Assembly: GCF_012911935.1 (NCBI RefSeq)
Contig: NZ_JAAXLA010000016.1
Span: 42,868-106,867, forward strand
DNA: 64,000 nt
Source: Pseudonocardia acidicola
GTDB lineage: Bacteria; Actinomycetota; Actinomycetes; Mycobacteriales; Pseudonocardiaceae
Reading direction: 5' to 3'
In this document: one piece after another, positions 33,231 to 42,102 of the stretch
How positions within the stretch are numbered: the stretch's first letter is position 1
Layout: each line of letters starts with the position of its first letter
Program-made: the position numbers and the translations under genes
Notes under the pieces: model-generated
The model's database searches: none
What the model was told of the DNA's origin: nothing
What the model saw: only the letters and a program-made list of their open reading frames with translations

Positions 33231-34436
33231 GGGTAGACCGGGCCCGTCGCGAGACCTCATCGGCCGATGCGACTCCGCTGCGCAGCAGGCCCGCGCGTAG
33301 CACCCCTCCAGCAGGCCGAGCACGGCCGGCCAGCTGCTGGCGTCCGGGGACTCCGCACGGTTGTTGCCGGCGATGCGGTGGCGCAGGTCCCGGTCGACGG
33401 CCAGCCGCACGATCCCGTCGGCCAAGCCCCGGTCGTCGTCGGCCAGGATCCCGTTGTGCCCGTGCACGACGAAGTCGGCGACGCCGGTGTCGCGCCGGGC
33501 GACGACCGGGACACCGGCCGCCCGCGCCTCCAGGGCGGCCAGCCCGAAGGCCTCCCGTGCGGCGGGGGCGAGGAAGAGGTCGGCCGAGGCGAGCACCGCG
33601 GGCAGCAGTTCCCGGTCGACCCGCCCCGGGAGCTCGACCCAGTCCGTCATGCGGTGCCGGGAGAGGTACTGACGCATGAACGGCTCGGCCGGGCCGTCGC
33701 CGACGATCGTGGCGCGCAGTCCGGCCTCCGCGCCGATCTGTCGTGCCGCCCTGCGCAGCACCCGGAGCAGTGGCAGCGCCCGTTTACGCGGGGCGAGCCG
33801 TCCCACGGCGACCACATGCACCCCTGCTCCCGTCGCGGTGGGTGCCGGCTCGGGCCGCGGCGCAGCCTGTCGCCAGCCGGTGAGGTCGAGGCCGTTGGGT
33901 ACGACCTCGACGGGCACCCGGTCGCCGCACACCTGCAGGACGCGGGCGGCCGCGGCCCGGCTGACCGGTGCCAGCACGATCGGCCAGCGGGTCCAGGCAT
34001 AGGTCTCGGCGAGCGCCCGGTAGGTGGTGCGCGTCACCGCGTCCCACATGCTGTGCACGCTCACCACCAGCGGCAGACCGGACCGCGCCGCACACCGCGC
34101 CGCCGACCAGGCGAAGGAGGACACCGCGCCCACGTGCGCGTGCACGACGTCCGGCTGGAGTTCGGCGAACAGGCGTTCCAGACGGCGTCCGGGCCGCGGG
34201 TGGACCGGCAGCTCGAAGGGGAGCGGCGCGACCACACGATGCACCGGAGGCAGGGCCGGGGACTCCGGGTCCGGTTCGCCGTGCCCGGGCGTCGCGGTCA
34301 CCACGTGCGGCGTGTGCCCCGTGAACAACTGCATCCGGGCCAGTTCGGCAACCTGGACCTCGATACCGCCGAGGCGGGGTGCGTAGCAGTCGGTGATGTG
34401 CACGATCCGCAAGCGGGGCGACCCTGCCATCGACAT
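33225..34436 (-). CDS. GT4-family glycosyltransferase
   Basis: 403 residues, ATG 34436 behind GAGGG. GT-B fold: N-terminal acceptor domain (RIVHITDCYAPRLGGIEVQV), HAHVGAVSS, then the donor site with VGRLAPRKRALPLLRVL, and the E-x7-E motif in REAFGLAALEARAAGVPVVA. MshA and phosphatidylinositol mannosyltransferases have this shape. It is divergent from the PIG-L deacetylase gene at 34543, with a 106-bp shared promoter region, which suggests GlcNAc-type glycolipid or thiol synthesis. The C-terminal ~25 residues are Cys/Arg-rich and atypical. Confidence 0.8.
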   Translation of the reverse strand: MSMAGSPRLRIVHITDCYAPRLGGIEVQVAELARMQLFTGHTPHVVTATPGHGEPDPESPALPPVHRVVAPLPFELPVHPRPGRRLERLFAELQPDVVHAHVGAVSSFAWSAARCAARSGLPLVVSVHSMWDAVTRTTYRALAETYAWTRWPIVLAPVSRAAAARVLQVCGDRVPVEVVPNGLDLTGWRQAAPRPEPAPTATGAGVHVVAVGRLAPRKRALPLLRVLRRAARQIGAEAGLRATIVGDGPAEPFMRQYLSRHRMTDWVELPGRVDRELLPAVLASADLFLAPAAREAFGLAALEARAAGVPVVARRDTGVADFVVHGHNGILADDDRGLADGIVRLAVDRDLRHRIAGNNRAESPDASSWPAVLGLLEGCYARACCAAESHRPMRSRDGPGLPR

Positions 34437-34542
34437 CGGGGGCCCTCGCATTCGCCGGTCGCAGCGGACGCTACTCATCCGGCCCCGAAGGGTCCACAGG
34501 TCCCCGGGATGTCCATTGGCCGGGGCGACGGACGGGTCCAGA

Positions 34543-35349
34543 ATGCCCGGCGTGGGCCGATCCTGCGTGTTCTTCCATGCGCATCCCGACGACGAGGCGT
34601 TGCTGACCGCGGGAACGATGGCGCGGCTGGCGGCCCGGGGCCGGCGCGTCGTCCTGGTGGTGGCCACGGCCGGCGAGCGGGGGCTGGCCGCGCCCGCGCC
34701 GGGCGGGAACGGCCTGGGCGACCGGCGGATGGCGGAGCTGCACCGCTCGGCCGGTCTGCTCGGCTGCGCCCGGGTGGTATGCCTGGGCTACGGCGACTCG
34801 GGGCTGGACGGGAGCGCGGTGGCGCAGCCGGGGGAATCCCAGCCGTTCGCCTCGGCCGACGTCGAGCAGGCCGCGGTCCGGCTGAGCGAGGTGCTCGTCG
34901 AGGAGAGAGCGCAATTGGTGACCGGTTACGACGCCGCCGGTGGCTACGGCCACCCGGACCATCTGCAGGTGCATCGGGTCGCGGCCCGGGCCGCGTCGCT
35001 GGCCGGGACCCCGGCTCTGCTGGAGGCGACGGTGGACCGCGACCTGCTGCTCCGCGTCCTGCGGCTGGTCTCGACGGTGTACCGGTTCCCCCCGGACTTC
35101 GACCGGGCGGCCTTCGAGCACGCCTACACGCCGGCCCACCACATCACGCACCGGGTCGACGTGCGGCGGTTCGCGGCGGCCAAGCGGGCGAGCATGGCCG
35201 CACACGTCAGCCAGACCGGTGGCGGGGACGGGGTGCGCACGCTCGCGGCCCTGCTGCGGTTGCCAGTGCCGCTGTTCCGGTGGGTGCTGGGGACCGAGTG
35301 GTACGTCAGGCGCGACCCGGCCGCCGCCGCCCCCGTGGCGGCCGGATGA
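34543..35349 (+). CDS. PIG-L family N-deacetylase
   Basis: 268 residues from ATG 34543 (GTG 34552 also possible). Zinc motif HAHPDDEALLTAG at ~11-23 and second motif GYGHPDHLQVHR. The family includes MshB, Mca and GlcNAc-PI deacetylases, which remove acetyl from N-acetylglucosamine conjugates. Its stop overlaps the flippase-like gene, and the glycosyltransferase is divergent. Together they look like a small glycoconjugate module. Confidence 0.85.
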   Translation: MPGVGRSCVFFHAHPDDEALLTAGTMARLAARGRRVVLVVATAGERGLAAPAPGGNGLGDRRMAELHRSAGLLGCARVVCLGYGDSGLDGSAVAQPGESQPFASADVEQAAVRLSEVLVEERAQLVTGYDAAGGYGHPDHLQVHRVAARAASLAGTPALLEATVDRDLLLRVLRLVSTVYRFPPDFDRAAFEHAYTPAHHITHRVDVRRFAAAKRASMAAHVSQTGGGDGVRTLAALLRLPVPLFRWVLGTEWYVRRDPAAAAPVAAG

Positions 35350-36386
35350 GCAGCCGGTGGCTACGGGCGACCCTCTCCGCGCTGTCGCTGCCGGTCGCTG
35401 CCGTCGTCCTGCTGCTCGGTGTGCCGGTGGTGACCGGCGTCGGATGGACCGCGATCGGCGAACGGCTGGCGACCCTGCCGGTCCCGGCCGTGCTCGGGTT
35501 GTCGGCACTGTGGCTGGTCGGCCTCTGGGCGTACACCTTCGTGCTGACCGCGTCGCTGCCCGGACTCACCCACACCCAGGCGTTCACCCTCAACGCCGTG
35601 GGGAGCGCGGTGAGCAACCTGCTGCCGTTCGGTGGCGCGGCCGGGGTCGCGACGACCTTCGTGATGGCCGGCCGGTGGGGACTGCGCCCCGCCGCGGTGG
35701 CGGTGTCCGCTCTCGTCACCGGGATCTGGAACACCCTGGGCAGGCTCGCGTTGCCCGCGCTCGGGCTCGTGATGCTGGTCCTCTCCGGCCACATCGCCGA
35801 GCCGCGGCTGACGCTGGCCGTCATCGCCGTCTCAGGTCTGCTGCTCGCCGGTCTGCTGGCGGTGCTGGCAGCACTGTGCAGGGAGGCGGCCGGACTGCGC
35901 CTCGGCGCGGCCGCCGACCTGCTCGCGCGCATGTTGCCGCGGGCCTGGAGACCAGCCCCTGGCCGGGTCGGCCGACACCTGGTCGGGCTTCGGCTCGCCA
36001 GCATCGACCTGGTGCGGCGGGAGTGGGGCCGGCTCAGCCTCGGTGTCGCCGCCTACCTCGGACTGCAGGCGTTGCTGTTCGCGGCCTGCCTCCACATCAC
36101 CGGAGCCGACGTCACCCTGGTCGAGATGTTCGCGGGGTTCGCGCTCGGCCGGGTGCTCACCCTGATCGTGGCCACACCTGGGGGCTCCGGCATCAGTGAG
36201 ACCGGTACGACCGCGCTGCTCGTGGCCCTCGGCGCAGCACCCGCGGCGACGGCCGCAGGGGTTCTGCTGTTCGCCGTGTTCACGTTCGTGCTGGAGATAC
36301 CGCTGGGCGGGGCGGTGTGGGCCGTCTGGCGGGTCAGCTCTTGTCGGCGATGGCGGAGTTCTCGTCGCCGGCGTTCAGTTCCCTGA
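35346..36386 (+). CDS. Lysylphosphatidylglycerol synthase TM-domain/flippase-like membrane protein
   Basis: 346 residues from ATG 35346, coupled to the deacetylase (ATGA). Eight or so membrane helices are present. The family motifs are [16 protein letters not shown] and [12 protein letters not shown], the latter the conserved GG-E loop of the UPF0104/LPG synthase TM family (AglD-like). It may move or extend a lipid-linked sugar. The last ~17 residues are Arg/Ser-rich and overlap the convergent tatA gene by 53 bp. Confidence 0.8.
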   Translation: MSSRWLRATLSALSLPVAAVVLLLGVPVVTGVGWTAIGERLATLPVPAVLGLSALWLVGLWAYTFVLTASLPGLTHTQAFTLNAVGSAVSNLLPFGGAAGVATTFVMAGRWGLRPAAVAVSALVTGIWNTLGRLALPALGLVMLVLSGHIAEPRLTLAVIAVSGLLLAGLLAVLAALCREAAGLRLGAAADLLARMLPRAWRPAPGRVGRHLVGLRLASIDLVRREWGRLSLGVAAYLGLQALLFAACLHITGADVTLVEMFAGFALGRVLTLIVATPGGSGISETGTTALLVALGAAPAATAAGVLLFAVFTFVLEIPLGGAVWAVWRVSSCRRWRSSRRRRSVP

Positions 36387-36513
36387 CCTCGGACTTGAGG
36401 ATGCGGGCCGAACGTCCCAGGCTACGAGCGGCGTCCGGGAGACGCTTGGCGCCGAACAGCACCACGATGACGGCGATGACGATCAGCCAATGGGTGGGGC
36501 TCAGAGCGCCCAT
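36334..36513 (-). CDS. tatA: Twin-arginine translocase subunit TatA
   Basis: 59 residues, ATG 36513 behind AAAGG. One N-terminal membrane helix ([14 protein letters not shown]), the Phe-Gly hinge, then the amphipathic helix [17 protein letters not shown] and a short acidic tail. This is TatA/E length and pattern. No tatB or tatC gene is near, so it is a separate or extra copy. The 3' end overlaps the flippase-like gene on the other strand. Confidence 0.9.
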   Translation of the reverse strand: MGALSPTHWLIVIAVIVVLFGAKRLPDAARSLGRSARILKSEVRELNAGDENSAIADKS

Positions 36514-36642
36514 GGTCGCACCAACCTTTCCTGATGTGCGGGCAGGCCGGCGTCGCCGGGCTGCCCGCGGGCTCGGCAACGGATGGTGGCAGAACCGCGT
36601 CCACGTCGGCCGGGCAGGGAGTCGCCGATCGCCGAGGGGCCG

Positions 36643-36870
36643 TTACAGCCGTGACTCGTCCGGCTGCACCGGGCCGTGGAGCCGGTAACCGACGACCTCG
36701 GCGGCGAGAACCGCAGCGCTCTCGCCGAGCGGGAGAGAGGTGTACCCGATGGACCCGGGAGACGCCCATGCTTCGTGCAGGGCGTCTGCGAAGGCGCGGT
36801 CCTCGCCGTCCTCCAGCGCCAGGTCCATGGTGTGCCCGCTGCGGACGAAGACTTCGATGCGGCACGTCAT
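36643..36870 (-). CDS. Small hypothetical protein
   Basis: 75 residues, ATG 36870. Alternating beta-like strands with an acidic middle (ALEDGEDRAFADALHEAW). No Cys cluster, membrane helix or signal. Family not recognised. It lies between tatA and the LLM operon on its own. Confidence 0.5.
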   Translation of the reverse strand: MTCRIEVFVRSGHTMDLALEDGEDRAFADALHEAWASPGSIGYTSLPLGESAAVLAAEVVGYRLHGPVQPDESRL

Positions 36871-37049
36871 CAGACGAGCGTAGGACCCGGGGCGCGATTC
36901 CGAGCCGAACACCGACTGACTGGCGTGCGCCCGGGGAACGCCACGAGCCGCTCGGCCGCAGCCCGCCGACCCGAGCGTTCCGTTGTTCGGAACGCCGCTC
37001 TTGCCCGGCGTCGTGCGGTTCTGTCACGTTGCGTCCCTCGTTGCAGGAC

Positions 37050-37065
37050 AGTGATCTGGATCACA
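37050..37065 (+). promoter_or_regulatory. CRP/GlxR-type palindrome upstream of LLM operon
   Basis: The sequence AGTGATCTGGATCACA holds a perfect GTGATC-TG-GATCAC palindrome matching the cAMP-receptor consensus GTGA-N6-TCAC. It is 132 bp before the LLM gene start, a usual distance for activation or repression by a Crp/GlxR protein. Confidence 0.6.
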
Positions 37066-37197
37066 TTCAAGGGCGCCGCGGGAAGTGGATCGCTGCGAGG
37101 AGGCCGGGATGGCGAGTGCTCCGCCGCTCGATGTCGCTGCGGCCTCTTCTTCCTCGAAGGTCGGCCATCGCACCGCACGAAGGCAGGAAGGAAGGAA

Positions 37198-38439
37198 ATG
37201 AAGGTAACGTCATTCCATTTCATGCCGTACCGGGATCTGCCCGAGGACTTCGACAAGCGGTATGACTCCGCCTGGGTGGATGCGCCGTGGTGGGAGCTGG
37301 GCGACGCCACGAAGGTCGGTGACTACTACAACTGGTCCATCGATGAGCTCATGCACGCGGCCAAGATGGGGTTCGACGGCCTGGGCACCAACGAGCATCA
37401 CCAGAATGTCTACGGGTTCATGTGCAATCCGAATCTGTTCGGTGCGGTGCTCGCCAAGATGACCCGGGACCAGGGAATGGACGACGTCGCCCTCGTTCAG
37501 TTGGGTGCGACCGTGTCGTCCACCTCCCCGCCCATCCGGATCGCGGAGGAGTACGCCGTCCTGGACTGCATCAGCGGCGGACGGCTGATAGCGGGCCTGC
37601 CGCTCGGCCTGGGCTGTGATGCCAATATCAGCTACGGCGTCACGCCGATTGAACAGCGGGAGCGGTGGCGTGAGGCGATCGACCTGATGGTGAAGGCCTG
37701 GACGGCTGACGAATTCTTCGCCTGGAACGGAAAGTACTTCCAGCTGCCGAAGGTGAACCTGTGGCCGCGCCCCATTCAGGATCCGCACCCACCGATGCTG
37801 ATCCCGGGCGCCGCGAGCTCGTCGACCTGGGATTACTGCCACGATCGCGACCTCCCGTACGCCTATCTCAGCTACTTCGGCGGGAAGTCGTCGGAGAACG
37901 TCATGGACAGGTTCTGGGACCGGGCGGCGGCGAAGGGCAAGGATGCGAACCCGTATCGCGCGTCGATGCTCCAATTGGTGGGAGTCGCCGACACCGACGA
38001 GCAGGCCCTCGAACTGTACGGGCCGCACATCGAGCACTTCTATCACAAGGCGTTGCATCTGCCGCTGCACTACCTGGCCACTCCGGGGTACAGCGACTAC
38101 AAGAGCATGGTCAATCTGTTCGGCTCGGGCATGCTGAAATACATGGATTACACCATCGACCTGAAGCCGTTGAAGGCCAAGGACATGGTCGACGAGGGGT
38201 TCGTCGTGCTGGGCAGCCCGGCGACGGTTCGTGAGCAGCTCGAACAGATGGTGAGGCGATTGAACGTCGGCCATCTGATGGTGGTCCTTCAGTTCGGTTC
38301 CATGCCGCACGAGCAGGCGATGAACAACATCGAGATGTTCGGCCGGGACGTCCTTCCGCACCTGCAGCAGATCTGGCAGGACGACGGCTGGGAGAACCCG
38401 TGGTGGCCGAAGCGCTTGCAGAAGGCACCTGTCCGCTGA
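37198..38439 (+). CDS. LLM-class flavin-dependent monooxygenase
   Basis: 413 residues, ATG 37198 behind GGAAGGAAGG. Luciferase-like TIM barrel: DGLGTNEHHQNVYG, LGATVSSTSPPIRIAEEYAV, LDCISGGRLIAGLPLG, and the C-terminal GSPATVREQLEQM. Codon use is a little richer in A/T than the neighbours. Such enzymes oxidise ketones, long-chain or terpenoid substrates with FMNH2. Its partner downstream is an alpha/beta hydrolase, consistent with oxygenation followed by ester or C-C bond hydrolysis (inference). No flavin reductase is adjacent. Confidence 0.85.
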   Translation: MKVTSFHFMPYRDLPEDFDKRYDSAWVDAPWWELGDATKVGDYYNWSIDELMHAAKMGFDGLGTNEHHQNVYGFMCNPNLFGAVLAKMTRDQGMDDVALVQLGATVSSTSPPIRIAEEYAVLDCISGGRLIAGLPLGLGCDANISYGVTPIEQRERWREAIDLMVKAWTADEFFAWNGKYFQLPKVNLWPRPIQDPHPPMLIPGAASSSTWDYCHDRDLPYAYLSYFGGKSSENVMDRFWDRAAAKGKDANPYRASMLQLVGVADTDEQALELYGPHIEHFYHKALHLPLHYLATPGYSDYKSMVNLFGSGMLKYMDYTIDLKPLKAKDMVDEGFVVLGSPATVREQLEQMVRRLNVGHLMVVLQFGSMPHEQAMNNIEMFGRDVLPHLQQIWQDDGWENPWWPKRLQKAPVR

Positions 38440-38473
38440 CCGACGTTGAATCACACAGAGAGGTTCGAGCGAG

Positions 38474-39271
38474 GTGGACACCCCTACGGTTGAGACCATT
38501 CAGATCCGCCACTGCAACTTCGAGGCGAAAGTCAAGGTGGGCGGGAGTGGCTCACCCATCGTGTACCTCCACACGGCGGGCGGCCCCCGCTGGGACGCGT
38601 TCCTGGACGCCCTGTCGGAGCGGCACACCGTATATGCACCCGACCACCCGGGTACCGGGGACACCGCCCGGGACTCGATCTACGACGTCCGAAGCCTCTG
38701 GGATCTCGTTCTGATCTACGACGAGATCCTCGACGGCCTGGGCCTGGACTCCGTTCCCGTCGTCGGAAGTTCCTTCGGCGGCATGATGGCGTGCGAGGTG
38801 GCTGCTCACCGGCCTGAGCGGGTCAGCAGGATGGTCCTCATCGATCCGATCGGGCTGTGGCGGGAGGACAGGCCGGTCGCCCCCTACATGATGTTGTCCC
38901 AGGACAAACTGGTCGCGACCCTGTTCAGCAATCTCGAGGCCAAGCCCGTGCAGGACTTCCTCACCCTGCCGACCGATCGGCAGGAGTTGGCGGTCGCGAT
39001 GGCCGACTCGGTCTGGGCTCTGGGCGCCACGGGGAAGTTCGTCTGGCCGATCCCGGACAAGGGTCTGGAACGCCGCATGCATCGCATCACCGCGCCGACG
39101 CTGATCATCTGGGGTGAGGACGATGCGCTGATCTCGGCCGCCTACGCGGACGACTTCGCCGCCGGCATCACCGACTCCCGCGTCGAGATCGTCAAGGGAT
39201 CCGGTCACGTGCCGCAGTGGGAACAGCTCGAGACCGTCTGTCCGCTGGTACTGGACTTCCTCGAGCGGTAA
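38474..39271 (+). CDS. Alpha/beta hydrolase
   Basis: 265 residues from GTG 38474. Nucleophile elbow VVGSSFGGMMA, then the acid in IIWGEDDALIS and His in KGSGHVPQWEQ. The N-terminus has the oxyanion text IVYLHTAGGPRWDAFLD. It resembles meta-cleavage product hydrolases and esterases. It follows the LLM gene by 34 bp and should share its promoter and CRP-like site. Confidence 0.85.
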   Translation: MDTPTVETIQIRHCNFEAKVKVGGSGSPIVYLHTAGGPRWDAFLDALSERHTVYAPDHPGTGDTARDSIYDVRSLWDLVLIYDEILDGLGLDSVPVVGSSFGGMMACEVAAHRPERVSRMVLIDPIGLWREDRPVAPYMMLSQDKLVATLFSNLEAKPVQDFLTLPTDRQELAVAMADSVWALGATGKFVWPIPDKGLERRMHRITAPTLIIWGEDDALISAAYADDFAAGITDSRVEIVKGSGHVPQWEQLETVCPLVLDFLER

Positions 39272-39280
39272 CGGCACTCC

Positions 39281-39317
39281 GGCCGTGCCACCCGGGGCCG
39301 GCCCGGGTGGCACGGCC
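39281..39317. terminator. Bidirectional terminator between convergent genes
   Basis: Perfect 16-bp stem (39281-39296/39302-39317) with a 5-nt loop, between the hydrolase stop (39271) and the stop of the leftward dynamin-like gene (39352). Serves both strands. Confidence 0.85.
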
Positions 39318-39351
39318 GGCGGTCGGCCGGCCGCCGGCCGGGGCCGGGCAT

Positions 39352-40617
39352 TCAACCGATGAGGTACAGATCCCGGCTTCGCGACGGGCCGGACTCGCCG
39401 CTGGACGCAGCGACGCCATCGGGGGCCGCGGTCACCAGGCTGCGGGCCTCACGGCGCAACTTCTCGAGCGAGCCCAGGTCGTCGGCGATGTCGGCGAGCC
39501 CTTCGTCCACCCGGCTCGCGGCGTCGGCGTCCCGGCGGGCCTGCTCGACGGCGGCGGAGAAGGACGCCGCGATCGTCGTGGTCCGCGCGGCGCAACCCCG
39601 TCGCAGATCCTGTTGCACGGCGCGTGACGTGTCGCGCGCCTGCTTGCCGACGGTGGACAGGAACCATTCGGTGTAGCTGCGGACGACGGCCTTGGCCTGG
39701 CTGCGCCGCCGGTCGAGTTGGCGCTTGCGCTCCCCGCTCAACGCGGCTCCGCCGAGACCGAGCGCGCCCACCAGCGCGCAGACGGCGATGAGCCATCCGG
39801 GCAGTTCCAGACCGAGGAACCGGGCGGGCACCAGCGTCATCATGATCCCGCCGTAGGCCGGCATCAGTACGGCCATCACCCGGGTGGGGGCCGGGGTGCT
39901 CGTACCCGTCGAGGGGTCCTGCCGGGGGAGGTCGGCGAGCAGCCCCTCGGGTGGGGCGACCGGCAGCGGGTGGATCGCCTCGGGCCCGGAGAGCTGCAGC
40001 AGCGCCGCGACCTGGGCGGCGATCCGTCGCGTGCCCGTGCGCAGGACCGCGAAGGAGGCGGCGGCCTCCTCGGCCAGGCGACTGCGCAGCCAGTTGTCGA
40101 ACTCGTTCCAGTTCTTGGCCGGATCACCCTCGTCGATCGCCTTCTCGGCGTCGCCGACGACGGTCCGCACCCGGGTGCGCAGGTCGAACTCGACATCGGA
40201 GTTCACCGCCGCGAATCCCTCCAGCAGCACCTGCGACCATTCCCGCGACCGGCCCTGGAATCGCTCGGACCGGTCGCGGGCCTGCTGCAGTTCGGCCTGC
40301 AACCGCGCCGCCCGGGCCGGGTCGGCGAGCATGGCGCGACGTGCGCGCAGGTCCGCTTCCAGCGTGTCGACCGCCCGGAGAACCTCCTGCCCCACGGTGT
40401 GGAGCACGCTCACCCGGCCGTCTGCGGCCGGTCCGGGCAGCGACGTCCGGTCCTGCCCGGACCGTCCCGGGAGCGTCGGGTCGTCGAGAAGGCGGCGGGC
40501 CGCGGACAGCCGCTCCACGAGCTCGACGCGGTCGTTGACCTGCGCGCCCTGGATCGTCGTCTCCAGGATCCGGCGGGCTCGTGCTGTGCCCGGCCCCGGC
40601 CCGCCCTGCGCGTTCAT
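39352..40617 (-). CDS. Dynamin-like protein lacking the GTPase domain
   Basis: 421 residues, ATG 40617 behind GAGGAG. Residues ~28-50 (NDRVELVERLSAARRLLDDP) match the helix that precedes the G domain in IniA-type bacterial dynamins. What follows is not a GTPase (no GxxxxGKS). The text resumes as post-G-domain helices: LADPARAARLQAELQQARD, REWSQVLLEGFAAVNSDVEF and NWNEFDNWLRSRLAEEAAAS. A pair of hydrophobic stretches (~255-300) forms the membrane-binding paddle, and a long helix ends the chain. It probably assembles on membranes without GTP turnover, or with a GTPase-bearing partner elsewhere. Confidence 0.7.
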   Translation of the reverse strand: MNAQGGPGPGTARARRILETTIQGAQVNDRVELVERLSAARRLLDDPTLPGRSGQDRTSLPGPAADGRVSVLHTVGQEVLRAVDTLEADLRARRAMLADPARAARLQAELQQARDRSERFQGRSREWSQVLLEGFAAVNSDVEFDLRTRVRTVVGDAEKAIDEGDPAKNWNEFDNWLRSRLAEEAAASFAVLRTGTRRIAAQVAALLQLSGPEAIHPLPVAPPEGLLADLPRQDPSTGTSTPAPTRVMAVLMPAYGGIMMTLVPARFLGLELPGWLIAVCALVGALGLGGAALSGERKRQLDRRRSQAKAVVRSYTEWFLSTVGKQARDTSRAVQQDLRRGCAARTTTIAASFSAAVEQARRDADAASRVDEGLADIADDLGSLEKLRREARSLVTAAPDGVAASSGESGPSRSRDLYLIG

Positions 40618-40663
40618 TCCCGATCTCCTCGCGGATGCCGCCGGTGCGCCTGCGTCGTGCCGA

Positions 40664-40894
40664 CTAGTGGTGCGCGACGTGGCTGTGGTGGGCGTGGTGG
40701 GAGTCGTAGTACGAGTCGTGGTCGGAGTCGTGGTCCGAGTCGTGGCAGTAGCTGCTGTCACTGTCGGTGTAGTCCGAGTCGTCCCCGTCGTAGCAGTCCG
40801 AGTCGCCCCCGTCGTAGTGGTCGTGGCTGTACCACTCGTCGTGGTGGTGGTGGTGGTGCTCGTGGTGGCCGTCGTGGTGGCTCTTGAAGCTCAT
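40664..40894 (-). CDS. His/Asp/Ser-rich small protein
   Basis: 76 residues, ATG 40894, with AAGAGG upstream. It begins MSFKSHHDGHHEHHHHHHDE and is followed by repeated DSD, HDSDHDS and YDGGDSD units. About half the residues are His or Asp, so it should bind divalent metals (Zn, Ni, Ca). It lies 46 bp before the dynamin-like gene in the same direction and is probably co-transcribed. The coding frame uses CAC/GAC in alternation, so the DNA is itself a degenerate repeat. Family unknown. Confidence 0.65.
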   Translation of the reverse strand: MSFKSHHDGHHEHHHHHHDEWYSHDHYDGGDSDCYDGDDSDYTDSDSSYCHDSDHDSDHDSYYDSHHAHHSHVAHH

Positions 40895-41116
40895 TTCGGG
40901 CCTCTTCTCGTTGCGGTGGGTCCGGGAGCGGGTCCCCCGGGTTCTCGTCCCGGGGAAAGACTGCTGCCCGGGAGCGAGCGGAACCATCGAGCAGCCCCCC
41001 CGACCGGAGGAGCCAACCCGCCGGATCGGGGTAGGGCTTTCCCCCGGACCCCGGTTACCGGGAGTCCGCACCGGTTTCCTGGCTCGCGCGGGGCGGCCCG
41101 CGGTCAGAATGGACGG

Positions 41117-42025
41117 GTGGGAGGGGACAGCACACGCCGGCGGGGACCCCCGGCGGGGTCTTCCGCCGCGCGGGCCCGGTGGTCGGGGGCGGCCATGGGG
41201 GTCGTGCTCGCCGCACTCGGTTTCGGCACCGTGTCCGCCGCGCAGCAGGAAGCCGGGCCGGCGCCGCCGAGCGCGGTGCAGGCCAGCAGTACGGCCGGTC
41301 CGGTGGCCGGGGAACCCACCGAGGCCGACGTGGCCGGCGGGATCGCGGAGATCGCCGCGGGCCTGCCCAGGGGCACCGTCTCGGTGGCTGCGTTCAACAC
41401 GGTGACGGCGCGGACCTACGGCTACGACGCGGATGACGCCATGGACGCCGCCAGCCTGATCAAGCTCGACGTCGTCGAGGCGCTCGTGCTGCAGCACCAG
41501 GATTCGGGCGTCCCGCTCAGCGACGACACGGTCGCCCTCGCCACCACCATGATCGAGAACAGTGACAACGACGCCGCCTCGGCACTGTGGGACCAGGTCG
41601 GCGGCGCACCCGGTGTCGCCGACGCCGACCAGCGCTTCGGGCTTTCCCACACCGTCCCCGACCCGGACGGGCAGTGGGGTCTCAGCACGACCGACGCCGC
41701 CGACCAGCTGGCGTTGCTGGCCAACCTGATCCGGCCCGGCCCGCTCGATGGCGCCTCCCGCTCCTTCGTGCTGGGCCTCATGCAGCAGGTCGAGAGCGAC
41801 CAGAACTGGGGTGTGAGTGCTGCGGCCGACCCGGGCACGACCACAGCGCTGAAGAACGGCTGGCTCGACGTCGACGACGACGGCGGGCTGTGGGCCGTCG
41901 CCAGCGTCGGAAGCGTCACGGTGCACGGCCAGCAGGTGCTCCTCGCAGTGCTGACCCGGCACAACGCCTCCGAGGCCGCCGGCATCCAGCTGGTGGAGTC
42001 CCTCGCCCGCGCCGCCACCTGCTGA
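41117..42025 (+). CDS. Exported serine hydrolase, class A beta-lactamase fold
   Basis: 302 residues from GTG 41117. The first ~45 residues hold Arg residues and a hydrophobic helix (GAAMGVVLAALGFGTVSAAQ), so it is exported. The active site is SLIK (Ser113, Lys116), SDN (149-151), and KNGW in the KTG position. There is no clear Omega-loop Glu motif. It is a relative of the lipoprotein at 29517, sharing the trailing QNWGV...KxGW pattern. It is likely a housekeeping cell-wall enzyme rather than a resistance determinant. Confidence 0.75.
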   Translation: MGGDSTRRRGPPAGSSAARARWSGAAMGVVLAALGFGTVSAAQQEAGPAPPSAVQASSTAGPVAGEPTEADVAGGIAEIAAGLPRGTVSVAAFNTVTARTYGYDADDAMDAASLIKLDVVEALVLQHQDSGVPLSDDTVALATTMIENSDNDAASALWDQVGGAPGVADADQRFGLSHTVPDPDGQWGLSTTDAADQLALLANLIRPGPLDGASRSFVLGLMQQVESDQNWGVSAAADPGTTTALKNGWLDVDDDGGLWAVASVGSVTVHGQQVLLAVLTRHNASEAAGIQLVESLARAATC

Positions 42026-42102
42026 GATCTTCGTGCTGCGCCGCAGGCCCCGCATGCCCGACACTGGGGCGGGCCGGATTCGTCGGGGAGTCGAGGTCGA
42101 GC

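Noticed and set aside
40664..40894. CRISPR-like or simple repeat array in the His/Asp-rich region
   Set aside because: The periodicity comes from alternating CAC/GAC/AGC codons in one frame; there are no spacers.
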